Below, one piece after another: positions 52,711 to 62,315 of a stretch of DNA of 64,000 bases; the stretch's first letter is position 1; each line of letters starts with the position of its first letter. This stretch comes from Paenibacillus glacialis (GTDB taxonomy: Bacteria > Bacillota > Bacilli > Paenibacillales > Paenibacillaceae). The notes under the pieces are model-generated. The model had not been told where the DNA came from. It was given only the letters and a program-made list of their open reading frames with translations, and ran no database searches. Where the stretch lies: contig NZ_LVJH01000021.1 in assembly GCF_001637205.1 (NCBI RefSeq), positions 124,001 through 188,000 of the forward strand. Direction: 5' to 3'. The translations under genes were made by a program, and so were the position numbers.

Positions 52711-54456
52711 TTATTTGGCGGACTTGATGTATTGATTCACTTGCTGCTCCAATATCGGAAATGGCATATTACCGTTTCGAAGAAGAACGGAATGAAATGC
52801 CTTGATATCGAAGCGATCCCCGAGTTCGCTTTTCGCCTTCTCTCGAAGGGATTGGAATTGCTCCGATCCGATCGCATAGTATTCGTTAAGTCCTGGATAG
52901 GCAATGACACTGTCGATGAAAGCATCGCTCCCCGTTCCGATGGCACTCACCAGATACTCATTAGCTTGTTCTCTTGTCCACTTCAGCTCATGGATACCCG
53001 TATCTATCACGGTACCTATGGAATTGTTCAGCAAACGAATTAGTACCGTGTTCCAATCAAGCAAGCCCTTCTCCGCGCATAAGCTTTCCATATAGACCGC
53101 CCATCCCTCTACGTATCCATACGTCATCATTATTTTGCGGATTAATGGAATGGTTGGTTGATCATATTGAATCGAAATTTGAAAGTGATGTCCTGGAATA
53201 CCCTCATGCAACGCAAGCATTTTAACCACTTCTTCGGAGGTCGGGTTTTCGAGCGGAATGACAAATCTCCCGCTCCTATCACCATCTATAGATAAGGGGA
53301 GATACATTCCACCTGCTGATGAGAAAAGAGCCGAATACGCCCGCACGTCCACGGGATGGTCCGGGATAAGTTCCTCTTCAAACCAATCGGACAAATAGGG
53401 CGTGGCATTCGACAGACTGCTATTTAACGCTTGCAGCAATTCATCTCCGGTTAGGAATCTGGCTGCAGATGTAGTCTGCGCTTGACCCGAAGCCCCGCTT
53501 CTTAGCTCCTTCACGATCTCTTCTACCTTGCGTTTAGCGATCTCGTGCATTTCCTGAGGACTGAGGTCCGTACCCGTAGTAAGTTTGAGGCTTGCAGAAT
53601 AATACTCGCTGCCGCCCGGCTGACTCCAGATTCCTTGGCTCACGGATGCTTGCTTCATAAGATCGTTCTTGATCACATCGGCAAATTTGCCGTAAGAAGG
53701 CAGTACATGATCGGTTAGGGTTTGCGCTAGCTCTTTTTTTAGCTTCTCCTCTTCGGAGGGATCGAGTTTTAACTCGGTTAATTTCGCTGCATATAAACTG
53801 TACAGAATCATTTCTTCCGGTTTCGTATTCCGCAAAATGCTGTAACTCGTAAGCATTTCCTTAAGAAATTCAGAAGCTGGGACAATACCTTTCTCCCGTT
53901 TGTCTTGAATACTGTCTATGAAATGTGCGACCTTGTCCGAAAACCCATTCAGCGCAACAATATAATTTTCTGCATCTGATTGATTGCGAATCGGATAGTT
54001 GTTCGCGAAAAACGGCGAGAAAGTGGTTAGGGAAAAATATCTGCTTGTGTTCAAATCCGAATATTTGTTCAATTTTTGTTCCGCGCTTAGTTTCCATTTG
54101 AGGATATCGTAGGTAAGCTTGTCTTCCGAGGAAAGCTTGGCAGCGTCGTACGCATTCAACTTTTTCAAAAATTCTTCGGTATCATCGTTTATTTGTTGGT
54201 AATAGGCATCCGAGTAGTCGGAAAGCTTAGTGGGATCCCATCGAAGACCATTCACTTCTTCCGCACCATAATAAAGCTGTAACTCGGGGTCCTCATTCAG
54301 GGTGGCAACCGCCATCTTTTGAATCATGGTGCCGAAGTCCTCTGATTTATGTTGATCCGGCCATAACAAACCACCTACAGTCAGCAAGACAAGTAATCCT
54401 GCTACCAATAAAATAGTCAATCTGGTGTTCTTAAACATCTTTCTTACAAGGTTCAT
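52711..54456 (-). CDS. Secreted/anchored DUF885 metallopeptidase-like protein, copy 1
   Basis: 581 residues from ATG 54456 (AAGGGGAGA upstream). Signal anchor at residues 11-31 (LTILLVAGLLVLLTVGGLLW). The C-terminal half holds the DUF885 zinc motif LHEGIPGHHFQ (His417, Glu418, His423/424) and GWAVYMESLCAEKGLL with the downstream Glu. DUF885 proteins are putative carboxypeptidases. It sits behind the terminator of the two-component operon, with its own upstream copy of the ribosome site and a scrap of the regulator gene; about 75% identical to copy 2. Confidence 0.8.
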   Translation of the reverse strand: MNLVRKMFKNTRLTILLVAGLLVLLTVGGLLWPDQHKSEDFGTMIQKMAVATLNEDPELQLYYGAEEVNGLRWDPTKLSDYSDAYYQQINDDTEEFLKKLNAYDAAKLSSEDKLTYDILKWKLSAEQKLNKYSDLNTSRYFSLTTFSPFFANNYPIRNQSDAENYIVALNGFSDKVAHFIDSIQDKREKGIVPASEFLKEMLTSYSILRNTKPEEMILYSLYAAKLTELKLDPSEEEKLKKELAQTLTDHVLPSYGKFADVIKNDLMKQASVSQGIWSQPGGSEYYSASLKLTTGTDLSPQEMHEIAKRKVEEIVKELRSGASGQAQTTSAARFLTGDELLQALNSSLSNATPYLSDWFEEELIPDHPVDVRAYSALFSSAGGMYLPLSIDGDRSGRFVIPLENPTSEEVVKMLALHEGIPGHHFQISIQYDQPTIPLIRKIMMTYGYVEGWAVYMESLCAEKGLLDWNTVLIRLLNNSIGTVIDTGIHELKWTREQANEYLVSAIGTGSDAFIDSVIAYPGLNEYYAIGSEQFQSLREKAKSELGDRFDIKAFHSVLLRNGNMPFPILEQQVNQYIKSAK

Positions 54457-54614
54457 GTATTAATCTCCCCTTTATAGAGTATAAGAAGAATATATAAGAT
54501 GAACCTTTGATTTCCCTTTGAAAAACAACTCGTTTATTCTGAGTCTGTAGCCCAAACCTCTTAAGGTTCACCGCAATTGATCGTCAACTTATTTAACCTT
54601 TAGCTTAATGAAAA

Positions 54615-54642
54615 CGGCAGCCTATTGTCTGGTCGGCTGCCG
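54615..54642 (-). terminator. Terminator after the sensor-kinase gene
   Basis: CGGCAGCC / GGCTGCCG with a 12-base loop; TTTTCATT follows on the minus strand. Confidence 0.75.
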
Positions 54643-54665
54643 CGGTATCCTATCAACTCTATTAT

Positions 54666-55937
54666 TTAACTAATCACCGGAAAACGAATCATAACGGTCG
54701 TACCACACCCTACCCCGCTGCTAATGTGGACAGAACCTTGATGTTGATCGACGATCCAACGCGCGATCGATAGCCCTAGACCCGCTCCATGATCCACTCT
54801 ATTTCTAGAGGAATCTCCCTTGTAAAAGCGATTAAATACGAGTGGCAATTCGTGTTCCGAAATGCCCACTCCGTTATCCTTGACGGTTATGAGAACTGAT
54901 TTCCCTTGCCTAAGACACTCAAGATCGATTTGCCCATCCGCCTGCGTAAATTTAATGGCATTGTCCAACAAAATCATGAACAACTGTATGAGACGATCCT
55001 CATCTCCATTCATGAGCAATTCCGAGCCTTCGACATGAAGCTGTAACCGCAACTGCTTGTAATCCATTATCGGTTCTATATTTTTTGCAATCTCTTTAAT
55101 GATCCCGTCAACTCGCACAGGTTTGCATGAGATGACTTCCTCATGTGAATCGCCTCTTGCCAGAAGAAGTAGGCCGTCTACCATGTTGCTCATTCTTTTG
55201 GTTTCTTTCAGAATGGCTGAAATTGGAGCGCTTTCTTCCTCGATCGTATGATCGGGATGGCGCAACAATATTTGTGTCTGTCCTCGGACGACCGAAAGCG
55301 GACTCCTCAACTCGTGAGAGGCATCTGCAACGAATTGCTGCTGCTTGTCCCAAGCCTTCTGAATCGGAATGAGCGCCCGTCTAGCCAATGTGTAACCTGC
55401 GATGATAGATAATAACGCGCCGATACCGATTCCGATACTAATACTCCATAATAACCGATTCAAATAATACGTCTCGGTAGAAATTTCCGTAAACATCTGA
55501 ACTGTTTTCAAAGGCGTGTTAGACAGCTTCTCGACTAATGGCAAATTGCCCTGATAGGGTCTGCTCACGAATCGATAAGTCTTCTTACCCACGCGTATCG
55601 ACTCGGGTTCCAATTGGTTTTGTTTTTCCCGAATCATCAAACTCAATACGAAATATGGCCATTTATAATAAAAGCTTTGAATCAAGGTATCGTTGGAATC
55701 CCAATAAAATGGCATCATAAGACGTTCCGGTTCATTCGAACCAAAGTTAATGACTTGCTCCCCGTTACTTAGAGAAATTTGTTGTATGTGGTCAATATTA
55801 AACACCAGCTGACGGTCAATGTCAGAATAGATCCGATAACGCGCCAGCCCGTATAACGCTCCCCCCAGTATGATGAGCAAGAAAAATACGACAATGCTGT
55901 TCCATATCGTCATTCGTACTAGCGTGCGTTTAATCAT
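54666..55937 (-). CDS. Sensor histidine kinase
   Basis: A 423-residue protein with two spans (residues 13-31 and about 163-183), a 130-residue extracellular sensor, and the kinase core: FVADASHELRSPLSVVRGQ with His208, N-box LLDNAIKFTQADG, G1 VKDNGVGIS and G2 GAGLGLSIARWIVDQHQG. Partner of the response regulator at 57763-58446, with a DUF885 gene in between. The sensed signal is unknown; a peptide or envelope signal related to the peptidase is a guess. Confidence 0.9.
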   Translation of the reverse strand: MIKRTLVRMTIWNSIVVFFLLIILGGALYGLARYRIYSDIDRQLVFNIDHIQQISLSNGEQVINFGSNEPERLMMPFYWDSNDTLIQSFYYKWPYFVLSLMIREKQNQLEPESIRVGKKTYRFVSRPYQGNLPLVEKLSNTPLKTVQMFTEISTETYYLNRLLWSISIGIGIGALLSIIAGYTLARRALIPIQKAWDKQQQFVADASHELRSPLSVVRGQTQILLRHPDHTIEEESAPISAILKETKRMSNMVDGLLLLARGDSHEEVISCKPVRVDGIIKEIAKNIEPIMDYKQLRLQLHVEGSELLMNGDEDRLIQLFMILLDNAIKFTQADGQIDLECLRQGKSVLITVKDNGVGISEHELPLVFNRFYKGDSSRNRVDHGAGLGLSIARWIVDQHQGSVHISSGVGCGTTVMIRFPVIS

Positions 55938-57832
55938 ATCGGGGTCTGCTCTCCTTTTATTTGGCGGACTTAATGTATTGATTCACTTGCTGCTCCAATA
56001 TCGGAAATGGCATATTACCGTTTCGAAGAAGAACGGAATGAAAAGTTTTAATGTCGAAACGATCCTTGAGCTCGCTTTCCGCTTTCTCTCGAAGGGATTG
56101 GAATTGATCATATCCGATGGCATAGCTCGTTATTTGTCCGGGAGAAGCAAAGGCTTTGTCAATCAAGTACATTTCCGGTCCAATCATGCGTACCATATAC
56201 TCATAAGCTTGTTCTCTTGTCCATTTCAGCCCATTAATACCCGTGTCGATAACGGTTCCAACGTATACATTAAGCAAATGAGTTTGTACCGTCTTCTGAT
56301 CAAGCAAGCCCATCTCTACGCCTAAAGATTGAGCATAGGTTGCCCATCCTTCTGTGAATCCGGGTACATTAGTTATTTTACGGGCTAATGGAATTTCCGG
56401 TTGGTTGTATTGAATAGAATATTGAAAATGATGTCCTGGAATACCTTCATGCACCGCAGTCATTTTAGCTTTCTCTTCGAAAATCGATCTGTAGGGCGGG
56501 AAAAAAAATCTTCCATTCCTATCGCCATTAATAGAAGGGGGGATATAAAACGCGCCTGCATACGAAAATGGAGCCGGATTTAACCGCACATCCACGGGAT
56601 TGTTGGGAATAAGCGCTTCTTCAAACCAATCGGACAATTGAGGCTTTATTTCCGACAAACTGCGGTTAACCGTTTGCAGTAATTCATCTCCTGCTACGCG
56701 TTGGTTTACAGCTGTAGTCTCTTGTGCTTTCCCCGGGACTGGGCTTCTTAGCTCCTTGACAATCTCTTCCGCTTTGCGTTTGGCGATCTCGTGAATTTCC
56801 AGAGGACTGAAGTCCGTGCCCGTGTAAAGTCTAAGCAGAGCAGAATAGTACTCGCCGCCACCCGGCTGACTCCAAACTCCCTGACCCATGGATGCTTGCT
56901 TCAGAAGATCGTTTTGGATCACATCGGCAAGTTTGCCGTAAGAAGGCACTACATGATCACTTAAAGTCTGTAGTAACGCCTGTTTCAGTTCCTGTTCTTT
57001 GGACGGTTTGAGCTTTATCTCCGATAATTTCTCTACATATGAAGTGTACAATACCGTTTTTTCCGGTTTCGTGTTCGGCAAACTTATGAGTATTTCCTTC
57101 AAAAATTCAGAAGTGGGGATGAACCCTTCCTCTTGTTTGTCCTGAATTCTGTCTATGAAATGTGCGACCTTGTCCGAAAACCCATTCAACGCAACAATAT
57201 AATTTTCTGCATCTGCTTGGTTACGAATCGGATAGTTGTTAGCGAAATACGGCGAGAATCTGGTTAGGTTAAGATATCCGTTGGTGTTCAAATCCGAATA
57301 TTTGTTCAATTGTTGTGCCGCGCTTAGTTGCCATTTGACGATATCGTAGGTAAGCTTGTCTTCCGAGGAAAGCTTGGCAGCGTCGTATGCATCCAACTTT
57401 TTCAATAATTCTTCAGTATCATCGTTTATTTGTTGGTAATAGGCATCCGAGTAGTCGGAAAGCTTAGTGGGATCCCACCCTAGACCATTCACTTCTTCCG
57501 CACCATAATAAAGCTGAGACTCGGGATCCTCATTCAGGATGGCAACCGCTATCTTTTGAATCATGGTGCCGAAGTCCTCTGATTTATGTTGATCCTGCCA
57601 TAACAAACCACCTACAGTCAGCAAGACAAGTAATCCTGCTGCCAATAAAATAGTCAATCTGGTGTTCTTAAACATCTTTCTTACAAGGTTCATGTATTAA
57701 TCTCCCCTTTATAAAGTATAAGAAGAATATATAAGATGAACCTTTGATTTCCCTTTGAAAAACTACTCGTTTATTTTTATTCTGAGTATGTAGCCCAAAC
57801 CTCTTACGGTTTGGATATATTGATCGGCATGC
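55869..57832. repeat. Segmental duplication, copy 2 (parental)
   Basis: The flanking regulator and kinase genes are whole here, so this is the donor. Same orientation as copy 1, with the rest of the kinase gene between the copies. Confidence 0.8.
55957..57693 (-). CDS. Secreted/anchored DUF885 metallopeptidase-like protein, copy 2
   Basis: 578 residues. Signal anchor as in copy 1, then the DUF885 domain with VHEGIPGHHFQYSIQYNQ near residue 415 and GWATYAQSLGVEMGLL. It lies inside the two-component operon (regulator upstream, kinase 19 bases downstream), so it is probably the original copy. A membrane-bound peptidase between a regulator and its kinase suggests it makes or destroys the kinase signal; that is inference. 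Confidence 0.8.
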   Translation of the reverse strand: MNLVRKMFKNTRLTILLAAGLLVLLTVGGLLWQDQHKSEDFGTMIQKIAVAILNEDPESQLYYGAEEVNGLGWDPTKLSDYSDAYYQQINDDTEELLKKLDAYDAAKLSSEDKLTYDIVKWQLSAAQQLNKYSDLNTNGYLNLTRFSPYFANNYPIRNQADAENYIVALNGFSDKVAHFIDRIQDKQEEGFIPTSEFLKEILISLPNTKPEKTVLYTSYVEKLSEIKLKPSKEQELKQALLQTLSDHVVPSYGKLADVIQNDLLKQASMGQGVWSQPGGGEYYSALLRLYTGTDFSPLEIHEIAKRKAEEIVKELRSPVPGKAQETTAVNQRVAGDELLQTVNRSLSEIKPQLSDWFEEALIPNNPVDVRLNPAPFSYAGAFYIPPSINGDRNGRFFFPPYRSIFEEKAKMTAVHEGIPGHHFQYSIQYNQPEIPLARKITNVPGFTEGWATYAQSLGVEMGLLDQKTVQTHLLNVYVGTVIDTGINGLKWTREQAYEYMVRMIGPEMYLIDKAFASPGQITSYAIGYDQFQSLREKAESELKDRFDIKTFHSVLLRNGNMPFPILEQQVNQYIKSAK

Positions 57833-58446
57833 CATGGAGACAGCTTCTTCCGAAGATAATGGACATAGAGCTCCACGATGCCAATTCCCGCTTCCGAATC
57901 GAGTCCCCAAATTCGGTTATAGATTTGCTCCTTCGTCACGATCTGCTCTTTATTCATGAGCAGGTACTCAAGCAACTCATATTCCTTTTCTGTTAAAGTC
58001 AGCTCTTCTCCTGTGACCGTAATTGCTCGATTTCTAACTTGAATAGCAATCGGGCCGTAGCTAATCTGCTCTTCTTGATTAACCTTGCCATAACGGCGCA
58101 GCAGCACTTTAGCTCTGACGATCAGCTCTGGAATCTCGAATGGCTTCACCACATAATCGTCCGCTCCGATCGTTAACCCTTTTACCCGGTCGTTCAATCC
58201 GTCTTTTGCCGTCAGACAAAGAATCGGGGTATCCACTCTTTGCTTCTTAAGCTCTTGGATGATTGTAAATCCATCAACCTTAGGCAGCATAATATCCAAA
58301 ATAATTAAATCGAACTCGCCGTACAATGCGTGATGCAAGCCCTCTTCTCCGTTATGACACTCCGTAACCTTATGCCCTTCATCCTGCATAACTCTTGCAA
58401 TTGTATGCGATATTCCAATATCGTCCTCTACGATCAACAGTTTCAT
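57763..58446 (-). CDS. OmpR/PhoB-family response regulator
   Basis: 227 residues from ATG 58446 (GGAGGAGCTT upstream). Receiver: VEDD acidic pair, Asp51 in LIILDIMLPKVDG, LTAKDG and VVKPFEIPE. DNA-binding winged helix: LTLTEKEYELLEYLLMNKEQIVT and VELYVHYLRKKL. First gene of the regulator-peptidase-kinase operon. Its last codons survive as a degraded copy at about 54540-54592. Confidence 0.92.
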   Translation of the reverse strand: MKLLIVEDDIGISHTIARVMQDEGHKVTECHNGEEGLHHALYGEFDLIILDIMLPKVDGFTIIQELKKQRVDTPILCLTAKDGLNDRVKGLTIGADDYVVKPFEIPELIVRAKVLLRRYGKVNQEEQISYGPIAIQVRNRAITVTGEELTLTEKEYELLEYLLMNKEQIVTKEQIYNRIWGLDSEAGIGIVELYVHYLRKKLSPWHADQYIQTVRGLGYILRIKINE

Positions 58447-58631
58447 AAGCTCCTCCATGGATGAACAAATATGGGATAGTATAACATATTTCAACGGGTT
58501 TGTGAGTCCACTGCTGATAAGATTCCCATTTATTCTTACCGGTCTAGTTATCATATGCTTAGCCAGGTTGCCACCGGATTCCCCTCATAACTAATCCAAT
58601 CGCTTTAGCTTCTTATCCCCACAAAGGGTGG

Positions 58632-59085
58632 ATGGGCTTGGGCTGTTTGCAAGATGTTGGCAGTTGTTTGCATACCATCAGAATTGAACTATCGTGTCCC
58701 ATTCCTTTTACTGATTTTCCAGTTGTGGATGCGGCTCTGATATTACCTTCTCCTTTAAGAGGGACACTGAATCCACGTTATCTAGAAGATTCAAGAGGAA
58801 AAATTTTCACTGTACCAGATTAGTTATCCTGTTGGAATGGCTGTATGGAAGTCAGGACGTACTACGGGGATTACTGCAGGAATAGTTGAAGCGATTGGGG
58901 TGGAAACCTTAATTCAAACCCCTATTGGAAGGAGACGTTTTCTCTCTCAGTCGATAATCCGACCAAGAGCCGGTTCAGTACCAACCGCTCCTGGAGATTC
59001 TGGATCTGTTTGGTTAAAAGATGGACCGGCGCAATTTGCAAATTATGCTGCTGTTCACCATTCTAGTTCCGACTGTACTTCTTGA
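58632..59085 (+). pseudogene. Trypsin-like S1 protease remnant, frameshifted
   Basis: First frame: VVDAALILPSPLRGTLNPRY then RGKIFTVP and TAG near 58823. The second frame picks up SYPVGMAVWKSGRTTGITAG and PRAGSVPTAPGDSGSVWLKD with the catalytic-Ser GDSGS. The His domain is absent and the 3' end is cut where another pseudogene begins. Confidence 0.7.
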
Positions 59086-59363
59086 ACAATACGTGCCCAT
59101 TCATTCAGTGCTTCATCACTGTAAAAATAAGGAACATCATGTTCTGCCCCTGCAGCAGGATGTTCAATAAGTACTCCTTCGGTGATAATGAGCCCAACTT
59201 CATATTCTGCTCTACGACGCTAATAAGCAGCTACATCAGACCCTGGAACTCCATTTGGTGAAAAGCACCTAGTCATAGGTGCCATCACAATACGATTTTT
59301 TAGTGTTAAATTTCCAAGTTTTACAGGTTTCAACAAGGAAGTAATATAATTGTTTGAAATCAT
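59060..59363 (-). pseudogene. Old Yellow Enzyme-family reductase remnant
   Basis: AAAGGAG precedes ATG 59363: LKPVKLGNLTLKNRIVMAPM, then TRCFSPNGVPGSDVAAY, TAG at codon 48 (59220-59222), RRRAEYEVGLIITEGVLIEH and DEALNEWARIVQEVQ. This is the N-terminal quarter of an NADH:flavin oxidoreductase. The TAG replaces the second Tyr codon of AAYYRRR. The 3' part is lost. Confidence 0.8.
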
Positions 59364-59529
59364 AGTTTTAACACTCCTTTAATTGTATTTAGTGTTGGAT
59401 TCAGCATCGCCTGAGAGAAAATTTTCAGGGAGCACAACAATACTTTTTTGAAATATTCCATAATAGATGAGTTCAACTTGTGATTTAAGTCATTGATACA
59501 TTAGAATGAGACTCCACATACTTTCTTTT
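59364..59529. other. Intergenic stretch
   Basis: No gene or hairpin that I can support. It separates the pseudogenes from the repair/transcription island. Confidence 0.4.
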
Positions 59530-60033
59530 TCACTTATACTTTAGTCTTTTCTTCATCATTTCTTTCAGAATGTCAGAGGCTTTCTCATCTGAAAGGTCAA
59601 GAACGTACATTAATTCGTTTTTCAGTAACTTACATGCAGCTTCAAGTAATAGTTTGTCCTGGAAGCCCAGTTTAAGTTCATATTGAGGGGCACAGACTAG
59701 ATCTCGAATCACTTCAGTTACACAAAAAATATCTCCTGTTTTCAGCTTTAGATCTAGCAATTTTTTTCGCTCGAATGCAAGAAGTGGTAATTCACAAAAC
59801 TTTTCAAAGAAATGAATTTGGGACTGTTCTAACATGTCCTGGCTGGTTAGAGGCCGAATCCCCTGTTGTTCTGCTGAATCTTCAGGAATAAAAATATCCA
59901 TTTTGAGTTCTTCAAAGTAGACTTTGAAGTAATCTTTTTCTTTGTCTTCATACAAACGTGTTACTTTTTCCTCCAAAAGTCCAACACCATGTAAAGGATA
60001 AAAAACCATTTCGCCTGCTTTAATTCCATTCAT
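59530..60033 (-). CDS. CarD/CdnL-family RNA polymerase-binding regulator
   Basis: A 167-residue protein. The N-terminal Tudor-like RNA-polymerase interaction domain: IKAGEMVFYPLHGVGLLEEKV then YFKVYFEELKMDIFIPED. A helical C-terminal domain follows, as in CarD proteins that bind the polymerase beta lobe and the upstream edge of the bubble. It starts 26 bases after the sigma gene with TAAGGGGGAAAATC upstream, so the two are co-expressed. CarD proteins stabilise open complexes; here it may help the partner sigma factor, which is inference. Confidence 0.85.
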   Translation of the reverse strand: MNGIKAGEMVFYPLHGVGLLEEKVTRLYEDKEKDYFKVYFEELKMDIFIPEDSAEQQGIRPLTSQDMLEQSQIHFFEKFCELPLLAFERKKLLDLKLKTGDIFCVTEVIRDLVCAPQYELKLGFQDKLLLEAACKLLKNELMYVLDLSDEKASDILKEMMKKRLKYK

Positions 60034-60059
60034 GATTTTCCCCCTTAAGATTAATAATC

Positions 60060-60974
60060 TTACACTTCAAGAAAATCCTGAATTCGTTCTTCTGAGAAAC
60101 AATCACTCAATTTTCTTAAAGCCTTAATCAGAATTTGGTTGATGCGTTGCCGAGAAACTCCGTACACCTCCCCTATCTCATGGAGAGTGCGCACTTCACC
60201 ATCATCTAATCCATAACGTAACCGAAGTACGCTTTCTTCCCTTTTACTCAGAGTATTAAGAACATTGTTTATCTTCTCCTTCATAAGTTTTCGTTCTACC
60301 AGCTCCTCCGGTTTGCTTTCATTTATATCCTCAAGCAGGTCTCCCAGTCTTATGTTCTTATCTGCTCCAATCTCCAAATCTAGGGACAAAACTTGTTTTT
60401 CTGCAAGTTTTTTTATGGTAAGAATTCTGTCCATAGGCATATTCATTCTGTGGACCATCTCCTCAGGAGTAGGTTCACGGCCGAATTCTGTAAAAAAGAG
60501 TTCTGAACTCCATGTCCACTTCTTCAGCAACTCTACCATGTGTGTAGGAAGCCTGATTGTCCTTCCTTTTTGCACAATAGCTTTCTCTATTGCTTGACGA
60601 ATCCACCAAGTAGCATAAGTACTAAACTTGAACCCTTTCTGAAAGTCAAACTTCTCAACCGCTCTCATCAGGCCTAGATTTCCTTCCTGAATCAAGTCAA
60701 GCAGCGGCATTTCAGTCCACTTATATTTGCTTGCGATATTGACGACTAGACGTAGATTAGCCACTATGAATTTTAGCTTGGCTGCTTCGTCCCCTTGCTT
60801 AACTTTCCTTGCCAGATTCCTTTCTTCTTCATTAGAAAGGAGCGGCACAGCACCGATATTATCCATGTAAAATCGGATGGAATCATTGGTCGTTCTTTTC
60901 CTCAACTGTTGCAGATGGACATCTCTCTTCTCTTTAGATGTTCCTGCACGTTGTTCAATATGTTTCTTATTCAT
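60060..60974 (-). CDS. Primary-type (group 2-like) sigma-70 factor
   Basis: 304 residues from ATG 60974 (AGGAGGAGCC upstream; a 28-residue longer form from 61058 is possible). Region 1.1 is absent; region 1.2 is [21 protein letters not shown]; region 2 includes [20 protein letters not shown] and [19 protein letters not shown], nearly identical to housekeeping SigA; regions 3 and 4 follow. The region 4.2 recognition helix is [13 protein letters not shown] where SigA has TRERIRQIEAKAL, so two DNA-contact residues (E to Q, R to N) differ. That predicts normal -10 but changed -35 recognition. Operon with carD. Confidence 0.88.
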   Translation of the reverse strand: MNKKHIEQRAGTSKEKRDVHLQQLRKRTTNDSIRFYMDNIGAVPLLSNEEERNLARKVKQGDEAAKLKFIVANLRLVVNIASKYKWTEMPLLDLIQEGNLGLMRAVEKFDFQKGFKFSTYATWWIRQAIEKAIVQKGRTIRLPTHMVELLKKWTWSSELFFTEFGREPTPEEMVHRMNMPMDRILTIKKLAEKQVLSLDLEIGADKNIRLGDLLEDINESKPEELVERKLMKEKINNVLNTLSKREESVLRLRYGLDDGEVRTLHEIGEVYGVSRQRINQILIKALRKLSDCFSEERIQDFLEV

Positions 60975-60975
60975 T

Positions 60976-61011
60976 TGGCTCCTCCTAACCATTAAATTTC
61001 CTGAGGAGCCA
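60976..61011 (-). promoter_or_regulatory. Hairpin that hides the sigma-gene ribosome site
   Basis: On the minus strand TGGCTCCTC (61011-61003) pairs perfectly with GAGGAGCCA (60984-60976), which is the ribosome binding site 1 base before ATG 60974. The loop is 18 bases. A reading frame from 61058 passes through the hairpin in the same frame. Confidence 0.65.
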
Positions 61012-61214
61012 GTTCCGACAAGTGTTCCTGTTTCTAGTACTTGAACATAATCTGCCATTACAGCTACTTTAACTCATCTCTAGCAAACTTCGCTCTCAGT
61101 AATATTTATAAAAGATGTGTCTTCAAGACGTTTTACATTATCATTAAAAAAAATTCGATAATATATTGTTATAAGAATTTTGTGTGGAAAATCCCTCTAT
61201 ATTGTACCTAATTA

Positions 61215-62315
61215 CTAATTATTCATTCCAGATCGATCATTCAAACTATCAGGTATATAATCGTGACTCTCCTGCACAGTTTTACTTGTATTATCATCGA
61301 CCGGTTCTTGCTCCCATTGCCGAATTTCATCTTCTAATATGCTTGCTTCATCGGGGTGATCCATGAAATATTTCTTTGCAGAATCTCTCCCTTGTCCTAG
61401 TCTTATTTCGCCTCTGAAAAACCAGGATCCAGACTTCTGAACTAGTCCGCGTTCAATTCCTATATCGATAAGTTCCCCTATCTTCGAAATACCTTCTCCA
61501 TACATAATATCAAACTCAGTCATACGAAACGGTGGAGCCAACTTGTTTTTTACAACTTTAACACGAATGTGATTTCCTACAATTTCAGTTCCATTTTTTA
61601 TGGATTCTATGCGACGAATATCAAGCCGTATGGAGGAGAAAAATTTTAATGCTCGCCCCCCTGAGGTAACCTCTGGGCTACCAAACATGACACCAATTTT
61701 TTCTCTCAACTGATTTATGAAAATGATCACACAATGTGTTTTAGAGATTGAACCTGTCAACTTTCTTAATGCTTGACTCATGAGGCGTGCTTGCAATCCC
61801 ATATGGACAGCACCCATCTCCCCTTCAATTTCTGCACGAGGAACCAGAGCCGCTACTGAATCCACAATAATAACATCTACAGAACCAGATCTTACTAATG
61901 CTTCTGTAATTTCTAATGCTTGCTCCCCTGTGTCAGGCTGGGAAATAAGCATTGAATCGACGTCAACCCCTAATGCTTTTGCATACGTTGGATCCAAAGC
62001 ATGTTCAGCATCTATATATGCCCCCGTTCCACCCAATTTTTGAATTTCAGCTACGACATGGAGGGCTAATGTAGTTTTGCCCGATGACTCTGGACCATAA
62101 ATTTCGATCACCCTGCCTTTTGGCACGCCACCTATTCCCAATGCCAAATCGAGACCAATAGAGCCTGTTGAAATTGTTTCAATCGTTCTGTTAATGGAGT
62201 GTTCTCCTAAACGCATGATAGATCCTTTTCCATATGTCCGTTCTATCTCAGCTAATGCTTTTTCCAGCATTTTTTGTTTTTCAACCTTAGATGTATCATT
62301 TAGTGCAATGTTCAC
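61215..62315 (-). CDS. recA: RecA recombinase, divergent copy
   Basis: 366 residues from GTG 62315 (AAGGAGGGC upstream). Walker [14 protein letters not shown], Walker [23 protein letters not shown]1/L2 regions and [26 protein letters not shown] are intact, so it should form active filaments. The wording [17 protein letters not shown] and the extended acidic C-terminus differ from the RecA I would expect for Paenibacillus, which suggests a second, acquired RecA instead of the housekeeping one. Neighbours uvrA, sigma and carD support a mobile repair module. Confidence 0.88.
   Translation of the reverse strand: MNIALNDTSKVEKQKMLEKALAEIERTYGKGSIMRLGEHSINRTIETISTGSIGLDLALGIGGVPKGRVIEIYGPESSGKTTLALHVVAEIQKLGGTGAYIDAEHALDPTYAKALGVDVDSMLISQPDTGEQALEITEALVRSGSVDVIIVDSVAALVPRAEIEGEMGAVHMGLQARLMSQALRKLTGSISKTHCVIIFINQLREKIGVMFGSPEVTSGGRALKFFSSIRLDIRRIESIKNGTEIVGNHIRVKVVKNKLAPPFRMTEFDIMYGEGISKIGELIDIGIERGLVQKSGSWFFRGEIRLGQGRDSAKKYFMDHPDEASILEDEIRQWEQEPVDDNTSKTVQESHDYIPDSLNDRSGMNN

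Larger units (their letters stand above)
52624..54592. repeat. Segmental duplication, copy 1
   Basis: Matches 55869-57832: end of regulator gene, DUF885 gene and start of kinase gene. The regulator part has decayed most. Confidence 0.8.

Noticed and set aside
52624..53043. 139-codon plus-strand ORF opposite the DUF885 gene (and its twin at 55870-56325)
   Set aside because: Mirror frames of the two DUF885 copies and the kinase start; they look conserved only because the region is duplicated.
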